Below, one piece after another: positions 1 to 6,103 of a stretch of 8,335 bases of DNA. Both the position numbers and the translations under genes were made by a program. The stretch is from an uncultured Pseudogracilibacillus sp. (GTDB lineage Bacteria; Bacillota; Bacilli; Bacillales; Amphibacillaceae). Position 1 is the first letter of the stretch. Each line of letters begins with the position of its first letter. The stretch lies in NCBI GenBank assembly GCA_937960785.1, contig CALGOZ010000021.1, positions 1 through 8,335 of the forward strand, given 5' to 3'. The notes beneath the pieces were generated by a model that searched no databases, was not told the origin of the DNA, and was given only the letters and a program-made list of their open reading frames with translations.

Positions 1-190
1 GAGTGCAAAAACGAACGCAACTTTACCGATAGACGCACGCCGCGAAAAGGTTGAGCGCAAAAACGAACGCAACCTTACCGATAGACGCACGCCACGAAAA
101 GGTTGAGCGCAAAAACGAACGCAACCTTACCGATAGACGCACGCCGCGAAAAGGTTGAGTGCAAAAACGAACGCAACCTTACTGCGATAG
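1..190. repeat. 52-bp tandem repeat array with hairpin potential
   Basis: Three full units of 52 bp start at bases 1, 53 and 105. A fourth starts at 157 and matches through GCAACCTTAC; a 2-base insertion (TG) then precedes CGATAG, and the similarity ends near 190. Units differ by only a few substitutions, for example GAGTGC/GAGCGC, CAACTTT/CAACCTT and GCCGCG/GCCACG. Each unit carries CAACCTT and AAGGTTG, which are reverse complements. Across each junction AAGGTTG pairs with the next unit's CAACCTT (47-53 with 70-76, 99-105 with 122-128, 151-157 with 174-180), giving compact 30-nt hairpins extended by a CG/CG pair after a 2-nt bulge. The 52-nt period is not a multiple of three and no reading frame runs through, so this is not a protein repeat. 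The array probably continues left of the window. Its function is unknown. Confidence 0.93.
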
Positions 191-555
191 CCGGCTTATA
201 AGAAAAATAAGCTAAAAACCTCCACAAAACAGATTACATAAGAACAAGACAACGGTAAAGATAAAGCCTAAAAGAGAATCAACCCTACCATAAAACACAT
301 ACATAATTAAAAATTGAACAATCCTTACGTCCACAAACACGAATAATATCCTTATGATTATAAAGAATTACGCTAAATAAGACGCGGGAAAAGAAAAACA
401 TAGCAGGGAAAGTTCCTTATGATTAATAAATATTACCCTCTAAATAAGACAGCTGGAGTAACCGACCGGCGTTGATGATGCCCTTATAATTGTTAATATT
501 ACATCCGAGTAAGCCCCTATAAACTCCTATCAAGCAAGTATACTCAATCCCGACC
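191..555. other. AT-rich non-coding spacer
   Basis: No credible reading frame with a ribosome binding site was seen on either strand. The stretch contains a short hairpin just after the 52-bp array (GCTTAT at 194-199 pairing with ATAAGC at 207-212) and the degenerate repeat listed separately at 350-516. The rest (about 213-349 and 517-555) is low-complexity AT-rich DNA in which I recognise nothing. Confidence 0.6.
350..516. repeat. Degenerate interspersed repeat, three copies, about 66-bp period
   Basis: Copies lie at 350-383, 415-450 and 482-516. The first two share CCTTATGATTA at the left end and CTAAATAAGAC at the right end, with a diverged middle (TAAAGAATTACG versus ATAAATATTACCCT). The third is more decayed (CCTTATAATT then TTAATATTAC, ending GTAAGCC). 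The distances between copies are 31 bp both times, with unrelated sequence between. Copies are bounded by CTTAT and ATAAG, which are inverted repeats, so each could fold weakly. This could be a decayed tandem duplication or a small intergenic repeat family. The similarity of copies 1 and 2 is clear; copy 3 is less certain. Confidence 0.6.
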
Positions 556-585
556 TTAACGAATTCACCCTGCCTTTGATATAAT
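556..585 (+). promoter_or_regulatory. Sigma-A promoter with extended -10 for the DUF3891 gene
   Basis: A perfect TATAAT at 580-585 is preceded by TGA (577-579), forming an extended -10 (TGnTATAAT). A weak -35 candidate TTAACG lies at 556-561 with an 18-bp spacer. Initiation would fall near base 592, leaving a short leader of about 20 nt before the ribosome binding site and start codon at 615. The extended -10 compensates for the poor -35. Confidence 0.7.
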
Positions 586-614
586 GAAACAAACTAATAA
601 ATGAGGAGGAAAAA

Positions 615-1379
615 ATGATTGTTCGTGAAGATAAAAAACACTTTATTTGCATTGAACAAGATCACCACGCCCACGTCGCGAAAAAACTAATCACCCCTTG
701 GTTAGAGCACTACTTAAGAAACGATTCATTAAAGCAATCAGTACTCTATGCTATTGAACAGCACGATGTCGGTTGGAATCTCTTTGACAAACAACCTCTT
801 TGGAACGACAAGACAAAAAAACCTTATACTTTTATCGACTTACCATTATTGATAAAAACTGTACTCTACACAAATGGCGTAAATATAGTAGAACAACGAA
901 ATCCCTATGCCGCAGCTCTTTGCAGTAGCCACTATACAAAATTTCTTGGAAAATACGAATTGGAGGAAGTACAACAATACGTTAAAAATGAGGTCCTAAG
1001 ACGTAAAGCAATCTTACATTCTTTTCCAGAAATTGATGATGAAAAATTCCAATACCATCTTGGCTTCTTACAGCTTGCCGATAATATGTCTTTGTTCATC
1101 TGTCTGCACGAAGCCGGGAATAATGATAACCGCCATCGTTATTTCCAAAAGGGTATACATATTCCGGAGCCAGTCGACCTTGAGAAGAAAAACTTCATCG
1201 AAGCTACTTGGAAAAATGAAGAGACTTTATTATTTAAAAATATAAAACAAGTTGAAACTTTCTCCATTACATTAAAAGAAAAATTCGTCCCTAAAGAAAA
1301 AATTGAAAAAGTTGGACTACAAGAAGCTCATAAAGAAACACCGTACAAAACACGACAAATCACTATCAAATGTAACTAA
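615..1379 (+). CDS. DUF3891 family protein
   Basis: This 254-residue cytoplasmic protein has no signal peptide or membrane segment. I recognise it as DUF3891 from the N-terminal MIVRE start, the QHDVGW block (49-54), the region ending NPYAAALCSSHYTKF (96-110) and the LADNMSLF block (154-161). The family has no established biochemical role. Histidines and acids are spaced like an HD-type metal site: H17/H18/H20, H50-D51, H106 and D156. A phosphohydrolase-like fold is therefore my inference, not a known function. The start is supported by AGGAGG at 604-609, 5 nt before ATG, and by the promoter at 556-585. The gene is monocistronic and faces the riboflavin operon tail to tail across a shared hairpin. 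The last 50 or so residues are lysine-rich and charged and look poorly conserved. Family assignment is fairly sure; function is unknown. Confidence 0.85.
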   Translation: MIVREDKKHFICIEQDHHAHVAKKLITPWLEHYLRNDSLKQSVLYAIEQHDVGWNLFDKQPLWNDKTKKPYTFIDLPLLIKTVLYTNGVNIVEQRNPYAAALCSSHYTKFLGKYELEEVQQYVKNEVLRRKAILHSFPEIDDEKFQYHLGFLQLADNMSLFICLHEAGNNDNRHRYFQKGIHIPEPVDLEKKNFIEATWKNEETLLFKNIKQVETFSITLKEKFVPKEKIEKVGLQEAHKETPYKTRQITIKCN

Positions 1380-1430
1380 GTAAAAAACAACAAAATTATC
1401 TTATAAAAACGCGATATCGCAAATATTGAA

Positions 1431-1475
1431 AAGCGCGCTAATTCATACAAAACATTAAACGCAATTAGCGCGCTT
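1431..1475. terminator. Bidirectional intrinsic terminator between convergent genes
   Basis: A perfect 13-bp inverted repeat (AAGCGCGCTAATT at 1431-1443 and AATTAGCGCGCTT at 1463-1475) encloses a 19-nt loop. On the - strand it is followed by TTTTCAATATTT, fitting the end of the rib operon. On the + strand it is followed by a weaker CACATTTTC, fitting the DUF3891 gene that ends at 1379. The loop is longer than usual, but the position between convergent genes and the GC core make a terminator the best reading. A small palindrome GCGATATCGC lies just before it at 1411-1420. Confidence 0.8.
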
Positions 1476-1512
1476 CACATTTTCATAAACTACTAGTTGA
1501 ATATCATTCCTA

Positions 1513-1977
1513 TTATAATTCTTTTAGCAAATTTGCCATTTCAATTGCTACTGTTGCAGCTTCAGTCCCTTTATTATTTACCTTTACACCGACACGTTCA
1601 AGAGCCTGCTCAACCGTATCTGTAGTTAGTACACCAAAGATTACCGGCTTTTTACAATCTAAACTAACACGATTAATACCCGATGCTACTTCATTTGCTA
1701 CGTAATCGAAGTGTGGTGTCTCACCCCGAATAATTGCACCTAACGCAATCACTACATCAATTCGCTCTTTCTCTGCAAGTTTGCGAGCAACAAGCGGTAT
1801 TTCAAAAGCCCCCGGAACTTCCACTAAATGAATATTTTCCTCTGCTACATGATGTCGTTTAAGAGTTTGTACAGTTCCCTCTTTTAACTTATTCGTAATA
1901 AACTCGTTAAATCGACTTACGACAATTCCAATAGTAAGATCTTCGCCAGTTAGTTTTCCTACATAAGTTTGTACCAT
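1513..1977 (-). CDS. ribH: 6,7-dimethyl-8-ribityllumazine synthase
   Basis: RibH condenses 5-amino-6-ribitylamino-uracil with 3,4-dihydroxy-2-butanone 4-phosphate to give lumazine, the penultimate riboflavin step. In Bacillus it forms a 60-subunit capsid around riboflavin synthase. Seen here: GIVVSRFN (17-24) near the N-terminus, VPGAFEIP (54-61), IIRGETPHFDYV with the catalytic histidine at 89, VIFGVLTT, and KGTEAA before the C-terminal helix. An in-frame ATG three codons upstream (1986) exists, but AAGGG at 1991-1987 directly abuts it. That same AAGGG lies 9 nt before the ATG at 1977, which also matches the N-terminus of the B. subtilis protein. I therefore choose 1977, giving 154 residues, the usual length. 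It is the last gene of the operon, 63 nt after ribBA, followed by the terminator at 1431-1475. Confidence 0.95.
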   Translation of the reverse strand: MVQTYVGKLTGEDLTIGIVVSRFNEFITNKLKEGTVQTLKRHHVAEENIHLVEVPGAFEIPLVARKLAEKERIDVVIALGAIIRGETPHFDYVANEVASGINRVSLDCKKPVIFGVLTTDTVEQALERVGVKVNNKGTEAATVAIEMANLLKEL

Positions 1978-2040
1978 TTTACTCATCCCTTAAAAATTTT
2001 AATAAAACTTATTCAGTCACCTTTCAAATTAACTAATAAA

Positions 2041-3237
2041 CTATAACATTTGTAAATGCCCTAGTTTCGCTCTCTTCGTTCGCAGATATTTTTCATTATG
2101 TTCATGTGGTTCAATTTCTAAAGAAACTCGTCTAGAAACGTTAATACCATTGCTCTTTAAGCCTTCTATTTTTCGTGGATTATTCGTCATTAATCGAACA
2201 GAACTAACTTGTAAATCATTTAAAATTTGAGCGCAAAGATGATATTCCCGCTCATCATCTTTAAAACCTAGGGCCTCATTAGCTTCTACTGTATCGAGTC
2301 CTTCATCTTGCAAGGCATAGGCGCGCAATTTATTTAACAATCCGATTCCTCTTCCTTCCTGACGCATATATAACACAATACCACGGCCTACCTCTTCAAT
2401 CCGCTTCAAAGACTCTTTTAATTGTTGACCACAATCGCAACGTTGTGAATGGAACACATCGCCAGTCATGCATTCAGAATGAATTCGCACTAGCACATCC
2501 TCACCTCCGACAACATCTCCCTTCACAATTGCTATATGTTCCTCTTCATCGTAAGAACTTGAATACCCGATAATATTAAAGTTTCCTAAGTCTGTTGGTA
2601 ACGTAGTCTCTACTACTCGGTTAATTTGAAATTCATGGCGTTTACGATAGTGAATAAGCTCTTCAATCGTAATCATTTTTAATGAAAATTTATGAGCTAG
2701 CTCTTTTAACTGTGGATAACGGGCCATCGTTCCGTCATCATTAATAATTTCACAAATGACACCTACTGGCTTAGCACCACATAAACGTGCCAAATCAACA
2801 GCAGCCTCCGTATGACCTGGACGTGCTAATACACCACCATCCTTTGCAACTAAAGGAAATATATGTCCCGGACGATTAAAGTCATCACTATTAACCTTCT
2901 CATCTACAAGCGCTTGAATCGTCGTCGCCCTTTCATAAGCACTTACTCCGGTAGATGTAGTCTTATAATCTATACTAACGGTAAAAGCCGTTGCATAAGG
3001 ATCGGTATTTTCGTCCGTCATTAAAGGTAGTTTCAACCGACTAGCCAATTCACCAGTTAAGGGTGTGCACACTAATCCCTTTCCATAAGTAATCATAAAA
3101 TTTATTAGTTCTGGAGTAGTCTTTTCAGCTAGGGCAACGAAATCTCCTTCATTTTCACGATCTTCATCATCTAAAACGATAACAGGCCTACCTCTTTTTA
3201 AATCGGCAAGGGCCTCTTCAATAGAATGAAATGACAT
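2041..3237 (-). CDS. ribBA: Bifunctional 3,4-DHBP synthase / GTP cyclohydrolase II
   Basis: RibBA makes both precursors of the pathway: 3,4-dihydroxy-2-butanone 4-phosphate from ribulose 5-phosphate, and the pyrimidine precursor from GTP. With the start at 3237 it has 398 residues, equal to the B. subtilis enzyme. The DHBP synthase domain (about 1-200) shows the acidic DDEDRENEGD loop (23-32), RPGHIFPL (122-129), and H142 and E163 at the expected catalytic positions. The GTP cyclohydrolase II domain (about 205-398) shows the zinc cysteines C256, C267 and C269 within HSECMTGD and RCDCG, then RQEGRGIGL and the TNNPRKI region. The frame is open 12 codons further upstream, but AAGGTG at 3250-3245 lies 7 nt before the ATG at 3237, and family members begin with this FHSIEEAL-like sequence. 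It sits 63 nt after ribE. Both catalytic halves look intact. Confidence 0.96.
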   Translation of the reverse strand: MSFHSIEEALADLKRGRPVIVLDDEDRENEGDFVALAEKTTPELINFMITYGKGLVCTPLTGELASRLKLPLMTDENTDPYATAFTVSIDYKTTSTGVSAYERATTIQALVDEKVNSDDFNRPGHIFPLVAKDGGVLARPGHTEAAVDLARLCGAKPVGVICEIINDDGTMARYPQLKELAHKFSLKMITIEELIHYRKRHEFQINRVVETTLPTDLGNFNIIGYSSSYDEEEHIAIVKGDVVGGEDVLVRIHSECMTGDVFHSQRCDCGQQLKESLKRIEEVGRGIVLYMRQEGRGIGLLNKLRAYALQDEGLDTVEANEALGFKDDEREYHLCAQILNDLQVSSVRLMTNNPRKIEGLKSNGINVSRRVSLEIEPHEHNEKYLRTKRAKLGHLQML

Positions 3238-3300
3238 ATTACCACACCTTTTCTGAAAATTACGAATAATCAAAATATAACTCTACATTTATTAAAGAAG

Positions 3301-3909
3301 TTATCGGTTTGCTTTTAAATAAAAATTCATTTGATGATGTACATGCTTTGCAAAGGAATCACATTCAAAATTCACAAGATCCCCAACGGCCTTACTTCTT
3401 AAATTCGTCACTTGTAATGTATGCGGTATTAAAGAGAGTGTAATCGAACTTTTCCCTACATGAAATATTGTTAGACTAATCCCATCGATTGCAATCGAGC
3501 CTTTTGGAACAAAATAAACGAGAAAAGATTCCGGCACAGCAATATCCATATAAACTGCATTAGAAATCTTTTCTTTTCTAGTAATTGTACCTACACCATC
3601 TACTTGTCCAGTAACTAAATGGCCCCCTAACCGATCCTTCAAGCGTAAAGCGCGTTCTAAATTTACTATCGAACCTTTTTTTATTTCCTGTAAAGAAGTC
3701 GCCCGCATCGTCTCCGGCATCACATCGACAGAAAAAGTTATATCCGTAAACTTTGCGACAGTTAAGCAGATTCCATTTACAGCAATACTTTCTCCTAGTT
3801 GAATATCTTCTAAAACCTCACTTGCTTCTATGGTAAGTGAAATGGCATCCTTCCCTACTTCCTCCACATCTATAATTGTACCTACTTCTTCAATAATTCC
3901 GGTAAACAA
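3301..3909 (-). CDS. ribE: Riboflavin synthase alpha subunit
   Basis: Riboflavin synthase dismutates two molecules of 6,7-dimethyl-8-ribityllumazine to riboflavin and 5-amino-6-ribitylamino-uracil, which RibH reuses. The protein has 202 residues and two tandem lumazine-binding domains. The first begins MFTGIIEEVG and contains GESIAVNGICLTV (38-50). The second begins near GGHLVTGQVDGVG (about 94-106) and contains KGSIAIDGISLT. It is slightly shorter than the B. subtilis protein at the C-terminus but has both domains. The start codon is TTG at 3909-3907, supported by a full AAGGAGG (3922-3916) 6 nt upstream. That Shine-Dalgarno overlaps the TAA stop of ribD, so translation is probably coupled to ribD. 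Only 11 nt separate the two genes. Confidence 0.95.
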   Translation of the reverse strand: MFTGIIEEVGTIIDVEEVGKDAISLTIEASEVLEDIQLGESIAVNGICLTVAKFTDITFSVDVMPETMRATSLQEIKKGSIVNLERALRLKDRLGGHLVTGQVDGVGTITRKEKISNAVYMDIAVPESFLVYFVPKGSIAIDGISLTIFHVGKSSITLSLIPHTLQVTNLRSKAVGDLVNFECDSFAKHVHHQMNFYLKANR

Positions 3910-3920
3910 TTTCTTCCTCC

Positions 3921-5015
3921 TTATATCCTTTTATTTTTAGCGACTATTTTTAAATCCGGACCAATGGTTTCAAATGACTCTATTTCTAATGAGGGGACGT
4001 CATTCAATAACGGAATCCCCTTCCCTCCTATCGATGTAGGAGCTTCTTTACCACCAATTAGTTTCGGTGCAATGTATAGGATTAATTTATTAATGAAACC
4101 ACTTTGTAAAAAAGAATCATTTACCTCTGCACCACCTTCTACTAAGACACTAGTAATCTCTCTTCTACCTAATTCATTTAATAAAGAAGGAATTTTTATC
4201 GTTTCTTCTTCCATTTTCACAATTTCAACTTTAGGAAAAACATCGAAACGAGCAATTTTATCATTTGTGACACGACTCCCGACAAAAATTAATGTCGGTG
4301 CTTCACCATCTGTAACTACCTTCGCATAGGGAGGTGTTCGTAAATGTGTATCTAAAATAATCCGTGTTGGACTTTTTCCACCATTAGGAAGACGGGTTGT
4401 AAGAGAAGGATCATCAGTTAAAACTGTATGAATTCCTACTAAAATTGCATCGTGCAAGTGACGTTCTCGATGCACATCGAGCCTTGCCGATTCATTAGTA
4501 ATCCATTTACTTTCCCCTGTAGATGTAGCTATTTTACCATCGAGGCTTGTCGCTACTTTCATCGTGACAAAGGGACGCCCAGTCGTAATAAAATAGAAAA
4601 ACTCCTCTAGTAACTCTTGCGCCTTATTTTCTAACACCCCAACCCTTACTTCGATACCAGCTTTCTTTAAATGAGCGATCCCTTTTCCAGAAACTTTTTC
4701 ATTTAAATCTTCCGTCGCTATTACTACACGACGTACTCCTCGCTTTACAATTAAATCCGCACAAGACGGTGTTTTCCCTTTGTGACAACAAGGTTCCAAC
4801 GTTACGTAAAGGGTTGAACCTTCCGCCTTTTTACCAGCCATATGTAACGCATGTACCTCTGCATGGGGCTCACCTTGCTTTAAATGGGCTCCCAAACCTA
4901 ATATCTCACCCTCCTTTACTAAAACAGCACCAACTGGCGGATTCGGTGTTGTTTGCCCTTTAACTGAACGAGCTAAAGTCAAGGCTAAATCCATATAATA
5001 TTCATCATCTAACAT
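3921..5015 (-). CDS. ribD: Riboflavin-specific deaminase / reductase
   Basis: RibD carries out the deamination and then the NADPH-dependent side-chain reduction of the pyrimidine intermediate made by GTP cyclohydrolase II. The deaminase domain (about 1-145) has the zinc site H51-A-E53 in PHAEVHA, with C76 and C85 in LEPCCHKGKTPSC. The reductase domain (about 146-364) has MKVATSLDGKIAT (152-164), SKWITNE and LVEGGAEV. The frame stays open to 5066, but that extension would run into the leader terminator hairpin. AAGGAAGTG (5030-5022) precedes the ATG at 5015 by 6 nt, and the resulting 364 residues start LDDEYYM as in the B. subtilis enzyme. The usual DPNPxVxGxG loop of the deaminase reads DLNEKVSGKG (103-112), an unusual substitution. 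It is the first gene of the operon, under FMN riboswitch control. Confidence 0.95.
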   Translation of the reverse strand: MLDDEYYMDLALTLARSVKGQTTPNPPVGAVLVKEGEILGLGAHLKQGEPHAEVHALHMAGKKAEGSTLYVTLEPCCHKGKTPSCADLIVKRGVRRVVIATEDLNEKVSGKGIAHLKKAGIEVRVGVLENKAQELLEEFFYFITTGRPFVTMKVATSLDGKIATSTGESKWITNESARLDVHRERHLHDAILVGIHTVLTDDPSLTTRLPNGGKSPTRIILDTHLRTPPYAKVVTDGEAPTLIFVGSRVTNDKIARFDVFPKVEIVKMEEETIKIPSLLNELGRREITSVLVEGGAEVNDSFLQSGFINKLILYIAPKLIGGKEAPTSIGGKGIPLLNDVPSLEIESFETIGPDLKIVAKNKRI

Positions 5016-5036
5016 CAAAATCACTTCCTTTACATT

Positions 5037-5071
5037 AAAAAAAGACCCTTGAGAAATATTCCTCAAGAGTC
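5037..5071 (-). terminator. Leader attenuator terminator of the rib operon
   Basis: Read on the - strand, GACTCTTGAG (5071-5062) pairs with CTCAAGGGTC (5053-5044), a 10-bp stem with one G-U pair and an 8-nt loop. Seven T residues (5043-5037) follow. It lies between the FMN aptamer and the ribD ribosome binding site, so this is premature termination upon FMN binding rather than the end of a gene. The competing antiterminator strand was not resolved by eye. Confidence 0.92.
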
Positions 5072-5175
5072 CTGTCTTTACATATGAATGTACAAAGCAG
5101 TCCGCTGTAAAATCGCAAACAACACCAACGTAAAGGTACTAAAAAGACGTACCCCTAGATACCGCTTTAACGTTC

Positions 5176-5320
5176 ATTCTTCTCCCATCCAGACTTTAAC
5201 TGTCGGCTCTAGATTTTAACTAGATCAGCTATATAGCAACTAACGCTATATAGGTCACGGGCTTAGAAGCATATTCGCTTCACCACCGTCGGTTCGGAAT
5301 TTCACCAGACCCCGAAGAAT
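5176..5320 (-). ncRNA. FMN riboswitch (RFN element)
   Basis: The - strand contains the hallmark blocks of the RFN aptamer in order: TTCGGGG at its start, GGTGAAATTCCGAACC, CGGTGGT, AGCCCGTGACC, GCCGACAGTTAAAGTCTGG and ATGGGAGAAGAATGAA at the 3' end. The closing stem P1 is ATTCTTC (5320-5314) with GAAGAAT (5182-5176). Internal stems include GAAGC/GCTTC, a perfect 9-bp variable hairpin (CTATATAGC/GCTATATAG, 5253-5245 with 5237-5229) and TCTAG/CTAGA. FMN binding is expected to favour the terminator at 5071-5037 and switch off ribDEBAH. The leader from the predicted start of transcription to ribD is about 300 nt. Confidence 0.97.
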
Positions 5321-5325
5321 AACTT

Positions 5326-5353
5326 AATATAATATGAAATTTTTCCTTGTCTT
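5326..5353 (-). promoter_or_regulatory. Probable sigma-A promoter of the rib operon
   Basis: On the - strand, AAGACA (5353-5348, four of six matches to TTGACA) and TATATT (5331-5326) are 16 bp apart. Initiation would fall near 5319, exactly at the first base pairs of riboswitch stem P1, which supports the assignment. TTGATA slightly upstream has a spacing too long to serve this -10. Confidence 0.6.
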
Positions 5354-5415
5354 TAAATATATCAATAATTATTAAAATCGTCTAGTTATTTAATAAAATA
5401 AGCCCAAATTCAAAA

Positions 5416-6018
5416 TTAATCATCGCCTATATACATTGCTTTTATCGGCTTACTTTTTAAAATTCGTGTCAACTGTTGGGCCATATATTCAGGCGGTTGT
5501 TCAAAACCATTTCCAATCCAATTGAAAATAAGCCCCGATAAACCATAACTATAAAATTGCATATATAATTTCCGATTAATAAAGCCATTAGACAAACTAA
5601 TGACTTCTATTTTTTCATTTAAAACCTTTTTAATCGCATGGATATACTTATGGGAAAAGGAAGGAATAGAATTTAATCGGTTCCATAAGCGATAGAAATC
5701 TTGATGTTCTATAATGTGATTGAAGATAATAACTTCATCACTCGTAATTTCATCTAAATTAACAACCTTTGCTGTACGATACGGATGTAAAAGGGCTTCG
5801 GTAAACAATTCGATTTGTCGATCGACAATCTTATTAGCGAGATCTTGCTTATCATAATAATGACGATAAAAAGTAGTCCGGTTATAATCTGCCTTAGTAA
5901 TTATATCTGTAACCGTTATTTGGTCATACCCCTTTTCTTCAATTAATAGTAAAAAAGCTTCTCGAATCTGCATTTGCGTCCTACGTACACGTCTATCTTG
6001 ATGATTTACTTTCCTCAA
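5416..6018 (-). CDS. TetR/AcrR family transcriptional regulator
   Basis: A 200-residue DNA-binding repressor-type protein. The N-terminal TetR domain is clear: a basic start, helix REAFLLLIEEKGYDQITV (about 19-36), and a helix-turn-helix at about 34-55 containing TVTDIITKADYNRTTFYRHY. The C-terminal ligand-binding half ends with LYMQFYSYGLSGLIFNWIGNG, a pattern typical of the TetR_C_8-like group often annotated in Bacillus. The start is TTG at 6018-6016, supported by AGGGGG (6032-6027) 8 nt upstream; no better in-frame start is available. The gene lies about 95 bp upstream of the rib riboswitch on the same strand, with no convincing terminator between. It is divergent from mhqE but about 790 bp away. 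The ligand and targets cannot be read from the sequence. Autoregulation through the palindrome TGTATACA (6068-6075) is possible. Confidence 0.9.
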   Translation of the reverse strand: MRKVNHQDRRVRRTQMQIREAFLLLIEEKGYDQITVTDIITKADYNRTTFYRHYYDKQDLANKIVDRQIELFTEALLHPYRTAKVVNLDEITSDEVIIFNHIIEHQDFYRLWNRLNSIPSFSHKYIHAIKKVLNEKIEVISLSNGFINRKLYMQFYSYGLSGLIFNWIGNGFEQPPEYMAQQLTRILKSKPIKAMYIGDD

Positions 6019-6067
6019 GTATATTACCCCCTAAAAAACGCGACGTCAGTGAGCTAAGTGTTGCTTA

Positions 6068-6103
6068 TGTATACAATAATAAAATTTTACTGATTGAAGT
6101 CTA
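6068..6103 (-). promoter_or_regulatory. Candidate tetR promoter and operator palindrome
   Basis: On the - strand, TAGACT (6103-6098) and TATTAT (6081-6076) are 16 bp apart and match the -35 and -10 consensus at four and five of six positions. The perfect palindrome TGTATACA (6068-6075) follows and covers the predicted start of transcription, a typical place for a self-binding TetR dimer. In AT-rich DNA such matches arise by chance, so this is tentative. Confidence 0.3.

Noticed and set aside
1..190. Coding repeats or an insertion-sequence end
   Set aside because: The 52-bp period breaks reading frame at each unit and no transposase or terminal inverted repeat pair is nearby.
350..516. CRISPR array (34-36 bp repeats with 31-bp spacers)
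   Set aside because: Only three copies with many differences between them, no cas genes, and repeat sequence that is AT-rich and unlike known CRISPR repeats; a decayed tandem duplication fits better.
1033..1245. 70-codon frame inside the DUF3891 gene
   Set aside because: Same strand, different frame, fully inside a recognised family protein, with no recognisable product.
3238..3273. N-terminal extension of RibBA by 12 residues
   Set aside because: The ribosome binding site AAGGTG lies inside this extension, 7 nt before the ATG at 3237, and the family length is 398 residues.
3964..4329. 121-codon + strand frame opposite ribD
   Set aside because: Lies wholly antisense to the conserved reductase domain of ribD and has no recognisable domain. 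The similar 64-codon frame at 4769-4963 was rejected for the same reason.
5016..5066. N-terminal extension of RibD by 17 residues
   Set aside because: It would be encoded by the attenuator terminator hairpin and its T tract; the start at 5015 has a good ribosome binding site and matches the family N-terminus.
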